The notes beneath the pieces were generated by a model. That model did no database searches, was not told the origin of the DNA, and saw only the letters and a list, made by a program, of their open reading frames with translations. A stretch of DNA of 64,000 bases from Haloarchaeobius sp. FL176 (lineage in GTDB: Archaea > Halobacteriota > Halobacteria > Halobacteriales > Natrialbaceae): the NCBI RefSeq assembly GCF_024609245.1, contig NZ_JANJYH010000015.1, forward strand, positions 1-64,000, read 5' to 3'. Position 1 is the stretch's first letter. Every line of letters starts with the position of its first letter. Positions 1 to 11,354 of the stretch are shown here, piece after piece. Made by a program: the position numbers and the translations under genes.

Positions 1-2
1 AC

Positions 3-31
3 GGGATGGGCTCCGCGACGGAGCCCATCCC
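3..31. repeat. Perfect hairpin at window edge
   Basis: A 12-bp perfect inverted repeat (GGGATGGGCTCC at 3-14 and its complement at 20-31) surrounds a 5-base centre; bases 15 and 19 can also pair, leaving a 3-base loop. It lies downstream of surE, in a stretch (1-206) that is visibly poorer in G+C than the coding DNA around it and in which I see no convincing gene. It could be a transcription-terminating structure for a gene outside the window or the end of a mobile or RNA element; the sequence does not decide. Confidence 0.6.
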
Positions 32-206
32 TGTGGATCATCACGAACCTCCGCTGCCAGCTCATACAGCCCGATTTGTGCGCCTCCTATGAGATGGTGG
101 CGAAATCAGCTCGGGCTAAACACATACGATCTGCTCAAGTGTCGGAATCTACCCGTCCACTTTGGTCGAAAATAGCGTGTTGTGTCTCCAATGCTCCTTA
201 CTCCAA

Positions 207-1055
207 TCACAACGCGTTCAGCTGTTCCACGATGGCGTTGAGCTTCTCGTGGTGCGCGGCTTCGTGGGGCGCGGTCAGCGGCGAGATGCTCACCTCGCCG
301 TCGACGACGGCGCGGCGGTCGCTCCCGACGGGGTAGCGTTCCCGCACCTCGTCGATGTTCGCCATCGGGTTCTCCCAGCCCTCGACGTGGGGCCAGAACT
401 GGTCGTGGAGCGCGACGAGCTCGTCGTCCGGCTCGACGTCCACCGGGAGGTCGGCGACCTCGGCCGCCTCGACGCTGCGGTGCTCGACGCGCACGTCGAA
501 GTCGTCGTGGGGGTGGGTCACCCGGAGGCGCGGGTCCGTCGCGTCACACGGCGCGTTCACGTTCAGGATGTCGACCGCGTCGAACACGTCCGCGTCGAGC
601 GCGGCGCGGGTGAGCTCGCCGGCGATGCGGGCGGGCTCGGAGAAGTCGAACTCCTCGGCGGGGTGGGTGAAGAACTCGACGTTGTGGTAGGCCGAGACCG
701 CGACGGCGGGCGTCCCGAGGTAGGCGGCCTCGACCGCCGCGCCGACCGTCCCCGAGCGCCCGAGCACGTACGAGCCCATGTTCGGCCCGTGGTTGCAGCC
801 CGACACCACGAGGTCGAACTCGCGGTCCAGCCCTCGGAGGCCGTAGGCCACGCAGTCCGCCGGCGTGCCCGCGATGGCGTAGCCCCAGTCGTGGGACTCG
901 CGGGTGGTGTACCGCGAGCGCTTGCGGCCAACGCCGGACTGGTTGTCGGCGGGCGCGACGACCGTCACGTCGCCGATGTCGAGGAGTTCGTCGCGGAGGG
1001 CAGCCAGCCCGTCACCGTCGATGCCGTCGTCGTTCGTCAGGAGGATGTCGGTCAC
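207..1055 (-). CDS. surE: 5'/3'-nucleotidase SurE
   Basis: SurE is a metal-dependent phosphatase that removes phosphate from nucleoside monophosphates in the cytoplasm. The 282-residue protein opens with the family motif TNDDG (D9 and D10 bind metal), has the conserved serine S40 in DNQSG and the SGCNHGPN block near residue 90. I chose the GTG at 1055 because it places TNDDG at the usual distance from the N-terminus; an in-frame ATG at 1217 would add 54 residues unlike the family and reach past the divergent mgtE promoter. A TATA-like GACTTACC lies about 32 bases before the GTG. It is divergent from the MgtE-type pair. Confidence 0.93.
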   Translation of the reverse strand: MTDILLTNDDGIDGDGLAALRDELLDIGDVTVVAPADNQSGVGRKRSRYTTRESHDWGYAIAGTPADCVAYGLRGLDREFDLVVSGCNHGPNMGSYVLGRSGTVGAAVEAAYLGTPAVAVSAYHNVEFFTHPAEEFDFSEPARIAGELTRAALDADVFDAVDILNVNAPCDATDPRLRVTHPHDDFDVRVEHRSVEAAEVADLPVDVEPDDELVALHDQFWPHVEGWENPMANIDEVRERYPVGSDRRAVVDGEVSISPLTAPHEAAHHEKLNAIVEQLNAL

Positions 1056-1209
1056 GTTACTGGTGCGTTCGGGGTCGACGAGGTAAGTCTTCCCGGACTC
1101 CGCTTCCGGATGGGGCGTTCGGTGGAGTATGTCGGCTACGGAGTGTTCTGGACGGGTTACTGCAGCCGTGGCGGGGTCTTTTATGGCCCTCGCCCGTGTG
1201 CCGACCCAC

Positions 1210-1788
1210 ATGAGCATCCGCGCCGTCGCACGCGAGGCCTATCGCGAGGCACTGCCCGCGCTGGGCGCGAGTGTCGTCGGTGGGCTGTTCGCTGGCGTGG
1301 TACTGGGCGGAATGCGCTCGGAGCTCCAGCAGGTGCCCGGGCTGCTGGTGCTCGTCCCGGCGCTGCTGGCGACGCGCGGGAACGTCTACGGCTCGCTGGG
1401 CGCGCGGCTCGCGACCGGGCTCCACCAGGGGCTGCTCGAACCCAGCATCGACCTGGGGAACGAGCGGCTCCGGGGGGCCATCGCGGCGGCCATCACGAAC
1501 GGGCTGCTGGTGAGCGTGTTCGCGGCGACGGCGGCGTACGTCCTGCTCGGGTTGCTCGGACAGGCGGCCGCGTCGCTGCCGACGCTGGTCGCAGTGTCGC
1601 TGCTCGCGGGGCTGTTCTCGGGCATCACGCTCACCGTCGCGGTCGTCTCGGTCGTCTTCGTCGGCTTCCGTCGCGGGCAGAACCCGGACACGCTCGTCGG
1701 CCCCATCGTCACCACGACGGGCGACGTGTTCGGGATGGCGTTCCTCCTGCTCGCGGCGCGCATCGTGCTCTCGGTCGGGGGGCTCTGA
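1210..1788 (+). CDS. MgtE/SLC41-type divalent cation transporter, first half
   Basis: This is a 192-residue membrane protein with about five hydrophobic segments forming a single MgtE integral-membrane domain, probably moving Mg2+ or a related divalent cation. It carries the SLC41-type signature PALLATRGNVYGSLGARL (about residues 51-68) and an acidic residue in the last helix (TTTGDVFGM), which in bacterial MgtE lines the ion pore. It has no CBS or N-domain. The ATG at 1210 is preferred over one 27 codons upstream because a TATA-like box (cttttatgg, 1178-1186) sits about 28 bases before it. The next gene encodes the matching half one base downstream. Confidence 0.8.
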   Translation: MSIRAVAREAYREALPALGASVVGGLFAGVVLGGMRSELQQVPGLLVLVPALLATRGNVYGSLGARLATGLHQGLLEPSIDLGNERLRGAIAAAITNGLLVSVFAATAAYVLLGLLGQAAASLPTLVAVSLLAGLFSGITLTVAVVSVVFVGFRRGQNPDTLVGPIVTTTGDVFGMAFLLLAARIVLSVGGL

Positions 1789-1789
1789 A

Positions 1790-2347
1790 GTGCCCGAGCG
1801 CTGGTCGGTCCGGTCGATCTCGCGGGCGATGCTCCCGCTGTTGCTCGTGCTCTCGCTCGTCGAGCTCGGCTCTGGACTGGTGCTCGGGAGCTTCGAGGAC
1901 GAGCTGTTGCGCCGTCCATCACTGCTGGTGCTCGTGCCGGTGACTATCGGGACGGCGGGCAACCTCGGCTCCATCCTGGCGGCACGGCTCTCGACGGCGG
2001 TCCACCTCGGCACCATCACGTTCTCGCCCGAGGACGACACGCTCGTCGGCAACGCCGTCGCGACGGCCGGGCTCGCCGTCTCGGTGTTCCCGGTCGTCGG
2101 CCTCGGCGCGTGGGGACTGACAGAGCTGACCGTGGGGGCGACGCTCGCCCCGACGCGGGTCGTCCTCGTGGCGGCGTGCTCGGGCGCGGTGCTGGCGGTG
2201 CTCGCCATCGCGGTGACACTGCTGACGACGTACGTCGCCTACCGGCTCGGGCTCGACCCCGACGACGTGGTCATCCCGGTCGTGACGAACACGTGCGACG
2301 TGCTCGGCGTGCTGGTCCTGTTCGGCGTCGTACTGGTGCTGCTGTAG
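1790..2347 (+). CDS. MgtE/SLC41-type divalent cation transporter, second half
   Basis: This 185-residue membrane protein is homologous to the gene immediately upstream: PVTIGTAGNLGSILAARLST aligns with the first half's signature, and TNTCDVLGV aligns with its pore aspartate segment. It begins at a GTG one base after the previous stop, so the two are almost certainly co-translated. SLC41 proteins usually carry two MgtE domains in one chain; here each domain has its own gene, suggesting an obligate heterodimer. Substrate specificity is inferred from the family only. Confidence 0.8.
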   Translation: MPERWSVRSISRAMLPLLLVLSLVELGSGLVLGSFEDELLRRPSLLVLVPVTIGTAGNLGSILAARLSTAVHLGTITFSPEDDTLVGNAVATAGLAVSVFPVVGLGAWGLTELTVGATLAPTRVVLVAACSGAVLAVLAIAVTLLTTYVAYRLGLDPDDVVIPVVTNTCDVLGVLVLFGVVLVLL

Positions 2348-2389
2348 GCCAGAAGCGTGAAGTCCGGCCGTTGGCAAGTGCAGGCAGAT

Positions 2390-5585
<3,196 letters not shown>

Positions 5586-5711
5586 GGGGCCGCGTTCCAG
5601 GGCGGTGGGTCCGCCGCGACCGTCGGCCGTTAGTGCCCGTCGGGGCAGCCATCGACGACGGACCAGCCCGACCGGCGACGCACGTCACGCCCGCTCGAAC
5701 CGCGACCGGCG

Positions 5712-6575
5712 TCACAGGTCGGCCGCCTCGAACCGCCAGTAGCCGACGAGCAGTGGCACGACCAGCCACAGCCCGAGGACGACGAAGCCGAGCCAGTCCT
5801 GGAGCAGGAACGAGCTGCTGTCGATGCTGACGGACGCTGACTTCGGCAGGACGGCGTTTCGGGCGGCGTTGTACGCCGACGTGGGTGCGAGCCGGGTGAC
5901 GACGTAGTACCACTCGGGATACTCCGCCGGCGATATGGGGAGGGACTGATCGGTGATGTAGTAGTAGCCGAACAGAGTGACGGTCGGCACGAGGTCCCAG
6001 AGCACCTCGAGGACGACGAAGATGGAGATGGCCCCGGCGGTCGCCTGCGTGGTCGTGCTGGCCATCGCGGAGACGCCGACGACGATGCTGACGTACACCA
6101 GCGCGTAGAGCACGGTCAGCAGCGCGAAGATCGCGTACTCCGTGACGACGACGTTCACGCCGAGGGCGAACGCGACGAGGAGCGCGACCGCAAAGCCCAG
6201 CACGACGGGGGCGGCGAGGACGGCGGTGCGGCCAATGACCTTTCCGAGCAGCACGTCGACTCGGGAGTGGGGCAGGCCGAGCAGCAGCTTCAGCTGGCCG
6301 GACTCGCGCTCGCCGGCGATGGCCTTGTAGCTCACGACGAGCGCGGTGGCGGAGATGAACAGCGTGGTCGCACCGGCCATGAACAGGTAGAGGTTGAAGC
6401 TGACGCCCTGCTGGGCGGCGGCGGCCGCGTCGCCGCCGGCGAGCAGGCTCTCGAACTCCGCAAAGGCCCAGACCATCGCGGAGATGAGCAGGACGTACAG
6501 CACCGAGAGTATCCACAGGACCTTCGACCGGCTGGCGTCCTGAAAGTCCTTCTTGGCGACGAGTGCCAGACTCAT
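5712..6575 (-). CDS. ABC-2 type transporter permease (copy A)
   Basis: The 287-residue protein is an integral membrane permease with about six hydrophobic segments and a large loop after the first helix, as in ABC-2/NosY-type permeases. It begins MSLALVAKKDFQDASRSK and contains the conserved GERESGQLKLLLGLPHSR segment that marks the family. Its start overlaps the stop of the ATPase gene by 4 bases, so the two form a coupled exporter operon. It is a paralog of the permease at 7585-8433. The substrate cannot be told from sequence; relatives serve in copper/nitrous-oxide reductase maturation, antibiotic export and drug efflux. Confidence 0.88.
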   Translation of the reverse strand: MSLALVAKKDFQDASRSKVLWILSVLYVLLISAMVWAFAEFESLLAGGDAAAAAQQGVSFNLYLFMAGATTLFISATALVVSYKAIAGERESGQLKLLLGLPHSRVDVLLGKVIGRTAVLAAPVVLGFAVALLVAFALGVNVVVTEYAIFALLTVLYALVYVSIVVGVSAMASTTTQATAGAISIFVVLEVLWDLVPTVTLFGYYYITDQSLPISPAEYPEWYYVVTRLAPTSAYNAARNAVLPKSASVSIDSSSFLLQDWLGFVVLGLWLVVPLLVGYWRFEAADL

Positions 6576-7483
6576 GCGTTCACCTCCGTGTACTGCATGA
6601 ACAGGTCCTCCAGTGAGGTCTCCTCGGTCGAGAAGTCGACGACCTCGTGGCCGGCCGACTCCAGTGCGTCGAGCACGTCCATCTTCACGTTGCCGTCACA
6701 GGAGATGGTGAGCGTCGCGCCGTCGGTGGTGAGGCTCTGGACGCCGGTGACGGCCTCGGCGTCGGCGATGGCTGACTCGCTCGCCGGGGTCGAGAGTGTC
6801 ACTGTCAGCGTCTCGCCAGCGGCGGTGGCGTCGCGCAGGTTGTCGATGGTGTCGACGGCGACGAGCTCGCCCTCGCTGAGGATGCCGACGCGGTCACAGA
6901 CGGCCTCGACCTGTTCGAGGATGTGCGACGAGAAGAACACCGTCGCACCGCGGTCGACCTCGGCCTCGATGATGCGGCGCATTTCGCGGGCCCCCGCCGG
7001 GTCGAGCCCCGTTGTCGGCTCGTCGAGGACGAGGAGGTCGGGCTCGCCGGCGAGTGCCATCGCCAGCACGAGCCGCTGGGTCATCCCCTTGGAGTAGCCG
7101 CCCGCCTTCCGGTCCGCGGCGTCGGCGATGTCGACCCGTTCGAGGAGTGCCATCGGGTCGTCGTCGCCGCCCTTGGAGTCGATGGCGAACTGGACGTGCT
7201 GGCGCCCCGTCAGGCGGTCGTAGACGTGGTAGCCGTCGGGCAGGATACCGACGCGCTGGCGGACGGCCTCGGGCTGGCGCTGGGGATTCATTCCGAGCAC
7301 CGTACAGGAGCCACTGGTCGGGCGGACGAAGTCGAGCAGGATGTCGATGGTGGTGGACTTGCCGGCCCCGTTGGGGCCGAGGAAGCCGAACACCTCCCCC
7401 TCCTCGATGGTCATGCTCAGCTCGTCGAGTGCGGTGACCTCGTCGAACCGCTTGGTGACGCGGTCGATTTCGATGGCGGCCAT
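6572..7483 (-). CDS. ABC transporter ATP-binding protein (copy A)
   Basis: This 303-residue ATPase energises the permease encoded 4 bases into its end. Walker A is GPNGAGKST (residues 36-44), the signature region is YSKGMTQRLVLAMAL rather than canonical LSGGQ, Walker B is LLVLDEPTTGLDP, and a switch histidine follows in FFSSHILEQ. A C-terminal extension of about 80 residues is typical of CcmA/NosF-type ATPases. A TATA-like CCTTTTATTTCG lies about 30 bases upstream (7511-7520, minus strand), so it has its own promoter separate from copy B. A 185-bp stretch (7018-7202) is almost identical to copy B. Confidence 0.93.
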   Translation of the reverse strand: MAAIEIDRVTKRFDEVTALDELSMTIEEGEVFGFLGPNGAGKSTTIDILLDFVRPTSGSCTVLGMNPQRQPEAVRQRVGILPDGYHVYDRLTGRQHVQFAIDSKGGDDDPMALLERVDIADAADRKAGGYSKGMTQRLVLAMALAGEPDLLVLDEPTTGLDPAGAREMRRIIEAEVDRGATVFFSSHILEQVEAVCDRVGILSEGELVAVDTIDNLRDATAAGETLTVTLSTPASESAIADAEAVTGVQSLTTDGATLTISCDGNVKMDVLDALESAGHEVVDFSTEETSLEDLFMQYTEVNA

Positions 7484-7510
7484 GTGTATGCCACGCTACG
7501 ACCAGGCACG

Positions 7511-7520
7511 AAATAAAAGG
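7511..7520 (-). promoter_or_regulatory. TATA-like box for ABC operon A
   Basis: On the minus strand the sequence reads CCTTTTATTTCG about 30 bases before the ATG at 7483, the usual position for a haloarchaeal TATA box of a transcript with a very short or absent leader. It lies between the two duplicated ABC operons and argues that they are transcribed separately. Confidence 0.5.
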
Positions 7521-7584
7521 GGCCGGCGATTTGCCGACCACGAAAAGCGGCTTCCCTCTCAGCTCGCGGTCCGTACTCCCTCGC

Positions 7585-8433
7585 TCAGAGGTCGGCCCGG
7601 CTGAACCGGAACGCACCGACTGCGAGCGGGACGAGGAGCCAGAGGGTCAGCCAGACGAAGCCGAACCAGGGCTCGAGGTAGACCGCTTCGGCGGTGCCGC
7701 CGATGACCTCACCGGTGGTGCTCGCCCCGTCGAGGACGGTCGCGAGGGCGGACTGGTAGGCCGCGCTGGGCGAGAGGCTCACGATGCCGAAGTACCAGGT
7801 CGGGTACTGGGCCATGGTGGCCGGGAGCGCGAAGCCGTTCGCGACGTACACCGCGGCGGTGGCGACCGCACCCCAGAGGAGTTCGACGACGACGAACGTG
7901 CCGAACGCCAGGGCGGCGGCCTTGCCGCTGGTGGAGACGCTGGCCGAGATGCCGACCATGAGGCTCACGTACACCAGCGCGAACAGCAGTGTCACGCCGA
8001 CGAACAGCGCGTAGTCGACCAGCGAGTAGGCGTCGTACAGGGTCACGATGACCCCGAGAGCGACGACGAACCCGAGGACGATGGAGACCGCGAGCGTCGC
8101 GGTGCGTCCGACGACCTTGCCGAGCACCACGTCCAGCCGGGAGTGGGGCAGGCCGAGCAACAGCTTCACGCTGCCGGAGTCACGCTCGCCAGCGACGGCC
8201 TTGTACGCCAGCACCAGCGCCGCGATGGAGACGAACAGCGTCGCCGACGAGGCGAGGAAGTCGTACAGTCCGAGCGCGGTGATCTGGGGGTCGCCCGCGC
8301 CGAGGGCCTCGATCTCGGTGTACACCCAGGCCATGCCGGCCGCGAACAGGACGAACAGCCCGGTCAGCAGCCAGAGCGACCGCGAGAGGCGGGCGTCCTG
8401 GAAGTCCTTCCGTGCGACGGCGGTCCAGCTCAT
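7585..8433 (-). CDS. ABC-2 type transporter permease (copy B)
   Basis: The 282-residue integral membrane protein is the paralog of the permease at 5712-6575: it begins MSWTAVARKDFQDARLSRS, keeps GERDSGSVKLLLGLPHSR, and has the same number and spacing of hydrophobic segments. Its start overlaps the preceding ATPase stop by 4 bases. Conservation against copy A is best around the first cytoplasmic loop and lower in the periplasm-facing segments, suggesting the two exporters may have different substrates. Confidence 0.88.
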   Translation of the reverse strand: MSWTAVARKDFQDARLSRSLWLLTGLFVLFAAGMAWVYTEIEALGAGDPQITALGLYDFLASSATLFVSIAALVLAYKAVAGERDSGSVKLLLGLPHSRLDVVLGKVVGRTATLAVSIVLGFVVALGVIVTLYDAYSLVDYALFVGVTLLFALVYVSLMVGISASVSTSGKAAALAFGTFVVVELLWGAVATAAVYVANGFALPATMAQYPTWYFGIVSLSPSAAYQSALATVLDGASTTGEVIGGTAEAVYLEPWFGFVWLTLWLLVPLAVGAFRFSRADL

Positions 8434-9410
8434 TGCTCCACCTCCATCGCCGCGTCGGTGGCCGGTTCGGTCGCGTCGTCGGCCGACGCGGCCGGTTCGT
8501 CACCGTTGCCGGTGTACTTGAGGAACAGGTCCTCCAGCGAGGTGCGCTCGGTCGCGAAGTCCGAGACGTGGAGGCCGGACGCTTCGATGGCGTCGAGCAC
8601 GGCGGTCTTGGCGCTCGAGATGCAGTGGACCGTGACGGTGGTGCCCGTCGCGCTAACCGAGGTGATACCCGGGAGCGCCTCGACGGCGTCGAGTGCGTCC
8701 TCGGTCGGTTCGGCGTCGACCGTCACCGTGAGGGTCGCGCCGTCGCCCATGCTCGCGCGCAGGTTGTCGATGGTGTCGACGGCGACGAGTTCGCCCCGGT
8801 TGAGGATGGCGACGCGGTCGCAGACGGCCTCGACCTGTTCGAGGATGTGCGACGAGAAGAACACGGTCGCCCCCCGGGCCACTTCCTCGCGGATGATGTC
8901 GCGCATCTCGCGCGCGCCGGCCGGGTCGAGGCCGGTGGTGGGCTCGTCGAGGACGAGGAGGTCGGGCTCGCCGGCGAGTGCCATCGCCAGCACGAGCCGC
9001 TGGGTCATCCCCTTGGAGTAACCGCCCGCCTTCCGGTCCGCGGCCTCGGGGATGCCGACCCGTTCGAGGAGCGCCATCGGGTCGTCGTCGCCGCCCTTGG
9101 AGTCGATGGCGAACTGGACGTGCTGCCGGCCGGTGAGCCGGTCGTAGATGTGGTAGCCGTCGGGCAGGATGCCGACGTGTTTGCGGAGCTCGACGCTCTC
9201 GGTCCGGGGGTCCATCCCGAGCACGCGGATCTCGCCTGCCGTCGGGCGGATGAAGTCGAGTAGCATGTCGATGGTGGTGGACTTGCCGGCCCCGTTGGGG
9301 CCGAGGAAGCCGAACACCTCCCCCGCCTCGACGGCGAGGTCCACACCGCGCAGTGCGGTCACGTCGCCGAACTGCTTCGTCACGTTGGTAAGTTCGATTA
9401 CAGAAGCCAT
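8430..9410 (-). CDS. ABC transporter ATP-binding protein (copy B)
   Basis: The 326-residue ATPase is a duplicate of the one at 6572-7483. It has Walker A GPNGAGKST near residue 37, the same atypical YSKGMTQRLVLAMAL signature, Walker B LLVLDEPTTGLDP and switch histidine in SSHILEQ. It ends in an extra Ala/Asp/Glu-rich tail of about 20 residues absent from copy A. A strong TATA box (CTATAAATAG at 9431-9440 on the minus strand) sits about 25 bases before the ATG, so its mRNA is probably leaderless. The ATPase core is far more similar to copy A than the C-terminal domain is. Confidence 0.93.
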   Translation of the reverse strand: MASVIELTNVTKQFGDVTALRGVDLAVEAGEVFGFLGPNGAGKSTTIDMLLDFIRPTAGEIRVLGMDPRTESVELRKHVGILPDGYHIYDRLTGRQHVQFAIDSKGGDDDPMALLERVGIPEAADRKAGGYSKGMTQRLVLAMALAGEPDLLVLDEPTTGLDPAGAREMRDIIREEVARGATVFFSSHILEQVEAVCDRVAILNRGELVAVDTIDNLRASMGDGATLTVTVDAEPTEDALDAVEALPGITSVSATGTTVTVHCISSAKTAVLDAIEASGLHVSDFATERTSLEDLFLKYTGNGDEPAASADDATEPATDAAMEVEQ

Positions 9411-9430
9411 AACAGATATACGTCTTTCGG

Positions 9431-9440
9431 CTATTTATAG
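9431..9440 (-). promoter_or_regulatory. TATA box for ABC operon B
   Basis: The minus strand reads CTATAAATAG, a near-consensus archaeal TATA box, centred about 25 bases upstream of the ATG at 9410. This predicts transcription starting at or a few bases from the start codon. The flanking DNA (9411-9500) is markedly AT-richer than the genes around it. Confidence 0.65.
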
Positions 9441-9566
9441 GTGCTCTGACTGGTAGTAGCACGGCTAAAGATGGCTCTGTAGTGGTTGTAATGGGTGAAA
9501 ACTGATACCCGTATATGATTTCGTACCTTTCGGCGTTCCGCTCGTGTTCCCGCCGAAGGGCCCGTC

Positions 9567-9830
9567 TCAGATTTCCTCGTCGGGCTCGTACGACTCGGCT
9601 GTGCGGGTCGCCTCCAGCGCGTAGCGCTCGCGGGTCTCCTCGTCGGGCGTCTCCTCCAGCTCGTCGACCGGGAACTCCGCGCCAGCCGTGACCGGCGACC
9701 GGCGCACCGCGTGCTCCGACCGCTCCTGCTGGCGGTACAGCGCCCCGTCCTCCGTCGCGTAGACGACGGTGACGAGGTTCCGGTCGCCGAACGAACGCTC
9801 CACGAGCCAGCACTGCACGGTGTCGGTCAT
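9567..9830 (-). CDS. Small acidic protein, function unknown
   Basis: The 87-residue protein beginning MTDTVQCWLVERSFGDRN is rich in acidic residues, especially at its C-terminus (YEPDEEI), as expected of a haloarchaeal cytoplasmic protein. It starts 74 bases after the tiaS stop in the same direction and could be the last gene of that transcript. The N-terminal half looks like a small beta-rich fold (alternating hydrophobic residues in VQCWLVERSF and LVTVVYAT). I recognise no family. The ATG at 9830 gives a compact protein; longer in-frame extensions lie inside tiaS. Confidence 0.65.
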   Translation of the reverse strand: MTDTVQCWLVERSFGDRNLVTVVYATEDGALYRQQERSEHAVRRSPVTAGAEFPVDELEETPDEETRERYALEATRTAESYEPDEEI

Positions 9831-9904
9831 TGGGCCGGGATTCGAGTGGGAGGGGTTTGTCGGTGTCGGTGCTCGCCAGTCGCGCGGCTTTGGAGTTCTT
9901 CCAC

Positions 9905-11173
9905 TCACCGCTCCGGATGCGTCTCCGCGTCGAACCCGCCCCGGACGAGCGGTTTCGCGACGTGGCGGCGGGCACACGGCGGCACCTCGTACCAGCCCGG
10001 TTCGAGGTCGCGTTCGACGGTGGTCTCGACCTTGCCGTCGGTGCTGGTGCCGCAGTCCCGGCAGCGGTAGCCCTGGTTCCGGCCCGCGGACTTCATCGTC
10101 CGGCCACAGTCGGGGCAGGTCGGGGTCACGCGGTCGGTCCGGTTCAGCTCTCGCACCGCGAACTTCTCCAGCTTGAGGGTGCCGTCGCTCACTTCGCCGC
10201 AGACGGTGAGGTGGTCGCCCGGCCGGAGCGCGCGGACGCGGTCGCGGAACCGTTTGGTGGGTTCGAAGGCGGCGCACTCGATGCGGGGGCCGTCGTCCGT
10301 GCCGAACGCGACGAACACGTGGCCACCCTCGCGGGTCTCCGGCCCGTCGAGGACGGTCCCGTCGACGCGCCACCCCCGCTTCGGGTCGAGCGCGTCGAGT
10401 TCGCCGTCGGCGAGGTGGGCGTCGGTGCCCTGGTTGGTGACGAACAGTCGCGCGTCGTGGACGGGCTCTCCCCCGATCTCGCCCGCGAGCGCCCGAACGG
10501 CGTCCGGGTCGTCACCGCGGATTCCGTGGAGGATTGGACAGGGTGTGCGGGGGACACAGACCGCCTCGCCCTCGACGCGGTCGACGGTGTCCCAGGCGTC
10601 GGGGTAGTGGCGGTCCGCGGCGGCGAAGAGGGAGTCGTAGTCCACGTCGCGTTCGGTGCCCCAGCGGTCGGGTTCGCGGTAGCTGATCTGCTCGTACGTC
10701 CAGTCGTCGAAGGCGGCCCACGCCCCGACGGCGGCGAGCGCGCCGACGGTGCCGCGGGCGTTGCCCCAGCCGCCGTGGCGGTAGCCGGACTCGTCGGCGA
10801 GCGCGACCGCGTCGCCGATGGCGTGAATCTCGCGGAGCGCGTCGCGGGCGAAGGCGACGACCCCGTCCGACACGCTCTCGGGGCTCCCGGGGGCGACGAC
10901 GAAACCCGGGTTCGTCCGCGGGTCGTCGGTCTCGGCGGCGGCGAGCTCCTCGCGGGCGATGGTCTCGGCCCGCTCGGGGGCGAGGTCGCAGTGGACCGCG
11001 AGCGCGGCGTTCCCCCGCGTCTTGTGCTCGACGGCGGGGTTGAGGCGGACGAGCAGGACGCGGTCGACCCGACCACCAGCTGCCGAAACCCGGTCGGCGA
11101 CGCGGCTGGCGACGTACGTCGTGCACATCCCCAGCGTGCGGGAGTCCGTGTCGTCCAGCCCGATGACCGTCAT
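9905..11173 (-). CDS. tiaS: tRNA(Ile2) 2-agmatinylcytidine synthetase TiaS
   Basis: TiaS attaches agmatine to C34 of the archaeal tRNA-Ile2 so that its CAU anticodon reads AUA. The 422-residue protein starts MTVIGLDDTDSRTLGMCTTY, the catalytic domain signature with its acidic metal site, followed by the ferredoxin-like region, an OB fold (about residues 265-340) and a C-terminal zinc ribbon CPDCG...CRDCG (about 357-385). The ATG at 11173 begins the conserved domain directly; longer frames upstream overlap the divergent regulator's promoter. Essential gene in archaea; family length about 400-450 agrees. Confidence 0.95.
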   Translation of the reverse strand: MTVIGLDDTDSRTLGMCTTYVASRVADRVSAAGGRVDRVLLVRLNPAVEHKTRGNAALAVHCDLAPERAETIAREELAAAETDDPRTNPGFVVAPGSPESVSDGVVAFARDALREIHAIGDAVALADESGYRHGGWGNARGTVGALAAVGAWAAFDDWTYEQISYREPDRWGTERDVDYDSLFAAADRHYPDAWDTVDRVEGEAVCVPRTPCPILHGIRGDDPDAVRALAGEIGGEPVHDARLFVTNQGTDAHLADGELDALDPKRGWRVDGTVLDGPETREGGHVFVAFGTDDGPRIECAAFEPTKRFRDRVRALRPGDHLTVCGEVSDGTLKLEKFAVRELNRTDRVTPTCPDCGRTMKSAGRNQGYRCRDCGTSTDGKVETTVERDLEPGWYEVPPCARRHVAKPLVRGGFDAETHPER

Positions 11174-11323
11174 CGCACGGGCGTAGCGGGGGCGTCCGGT
11201 AAGCGCTTTCGGGAGCGTGGCGGCGGGTCGCGAGCCCGCGGGCGCGACCGACCACGTACTTGAACCTTCCCCTCGAACTCGCCCGGAATCGCCGGACATC
11301 GGGCGTTTGCGCCCTGCACAACA

Positions 11324-11330
11324 CATATAT
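11324..11330 (+). promoter_or_regulatory. TATA box for HTH regulator
   Basis: The sequence catatat lies about 28 bases before the ATG at 11355, in an AT-rich pocket of otherwise GC-rich DNA. The spacing predicts a leaderless transcript and supports that ATG against the longer in-frame alternative. Confidence 0.6.
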
Positions 11331-11354
11331 GCGAAGAATCGATTACGTACGGGT

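Noticed and set aside
1-206. tRNA or rRNA gene at the window start
   Set aside because: The stretch lacks the conserved arms of a tRNA and does not match the ends of 16S, 23S or 5S rRNA that I know.
162-1943. Long plus-strand open frame of 593 codons across surE
   Set aside because: It is a low-complexity Arg/Val/Asp-rich antisense reading of surE and the mgtE gene, with no family motifs; such frames are common in high-GC DNA.
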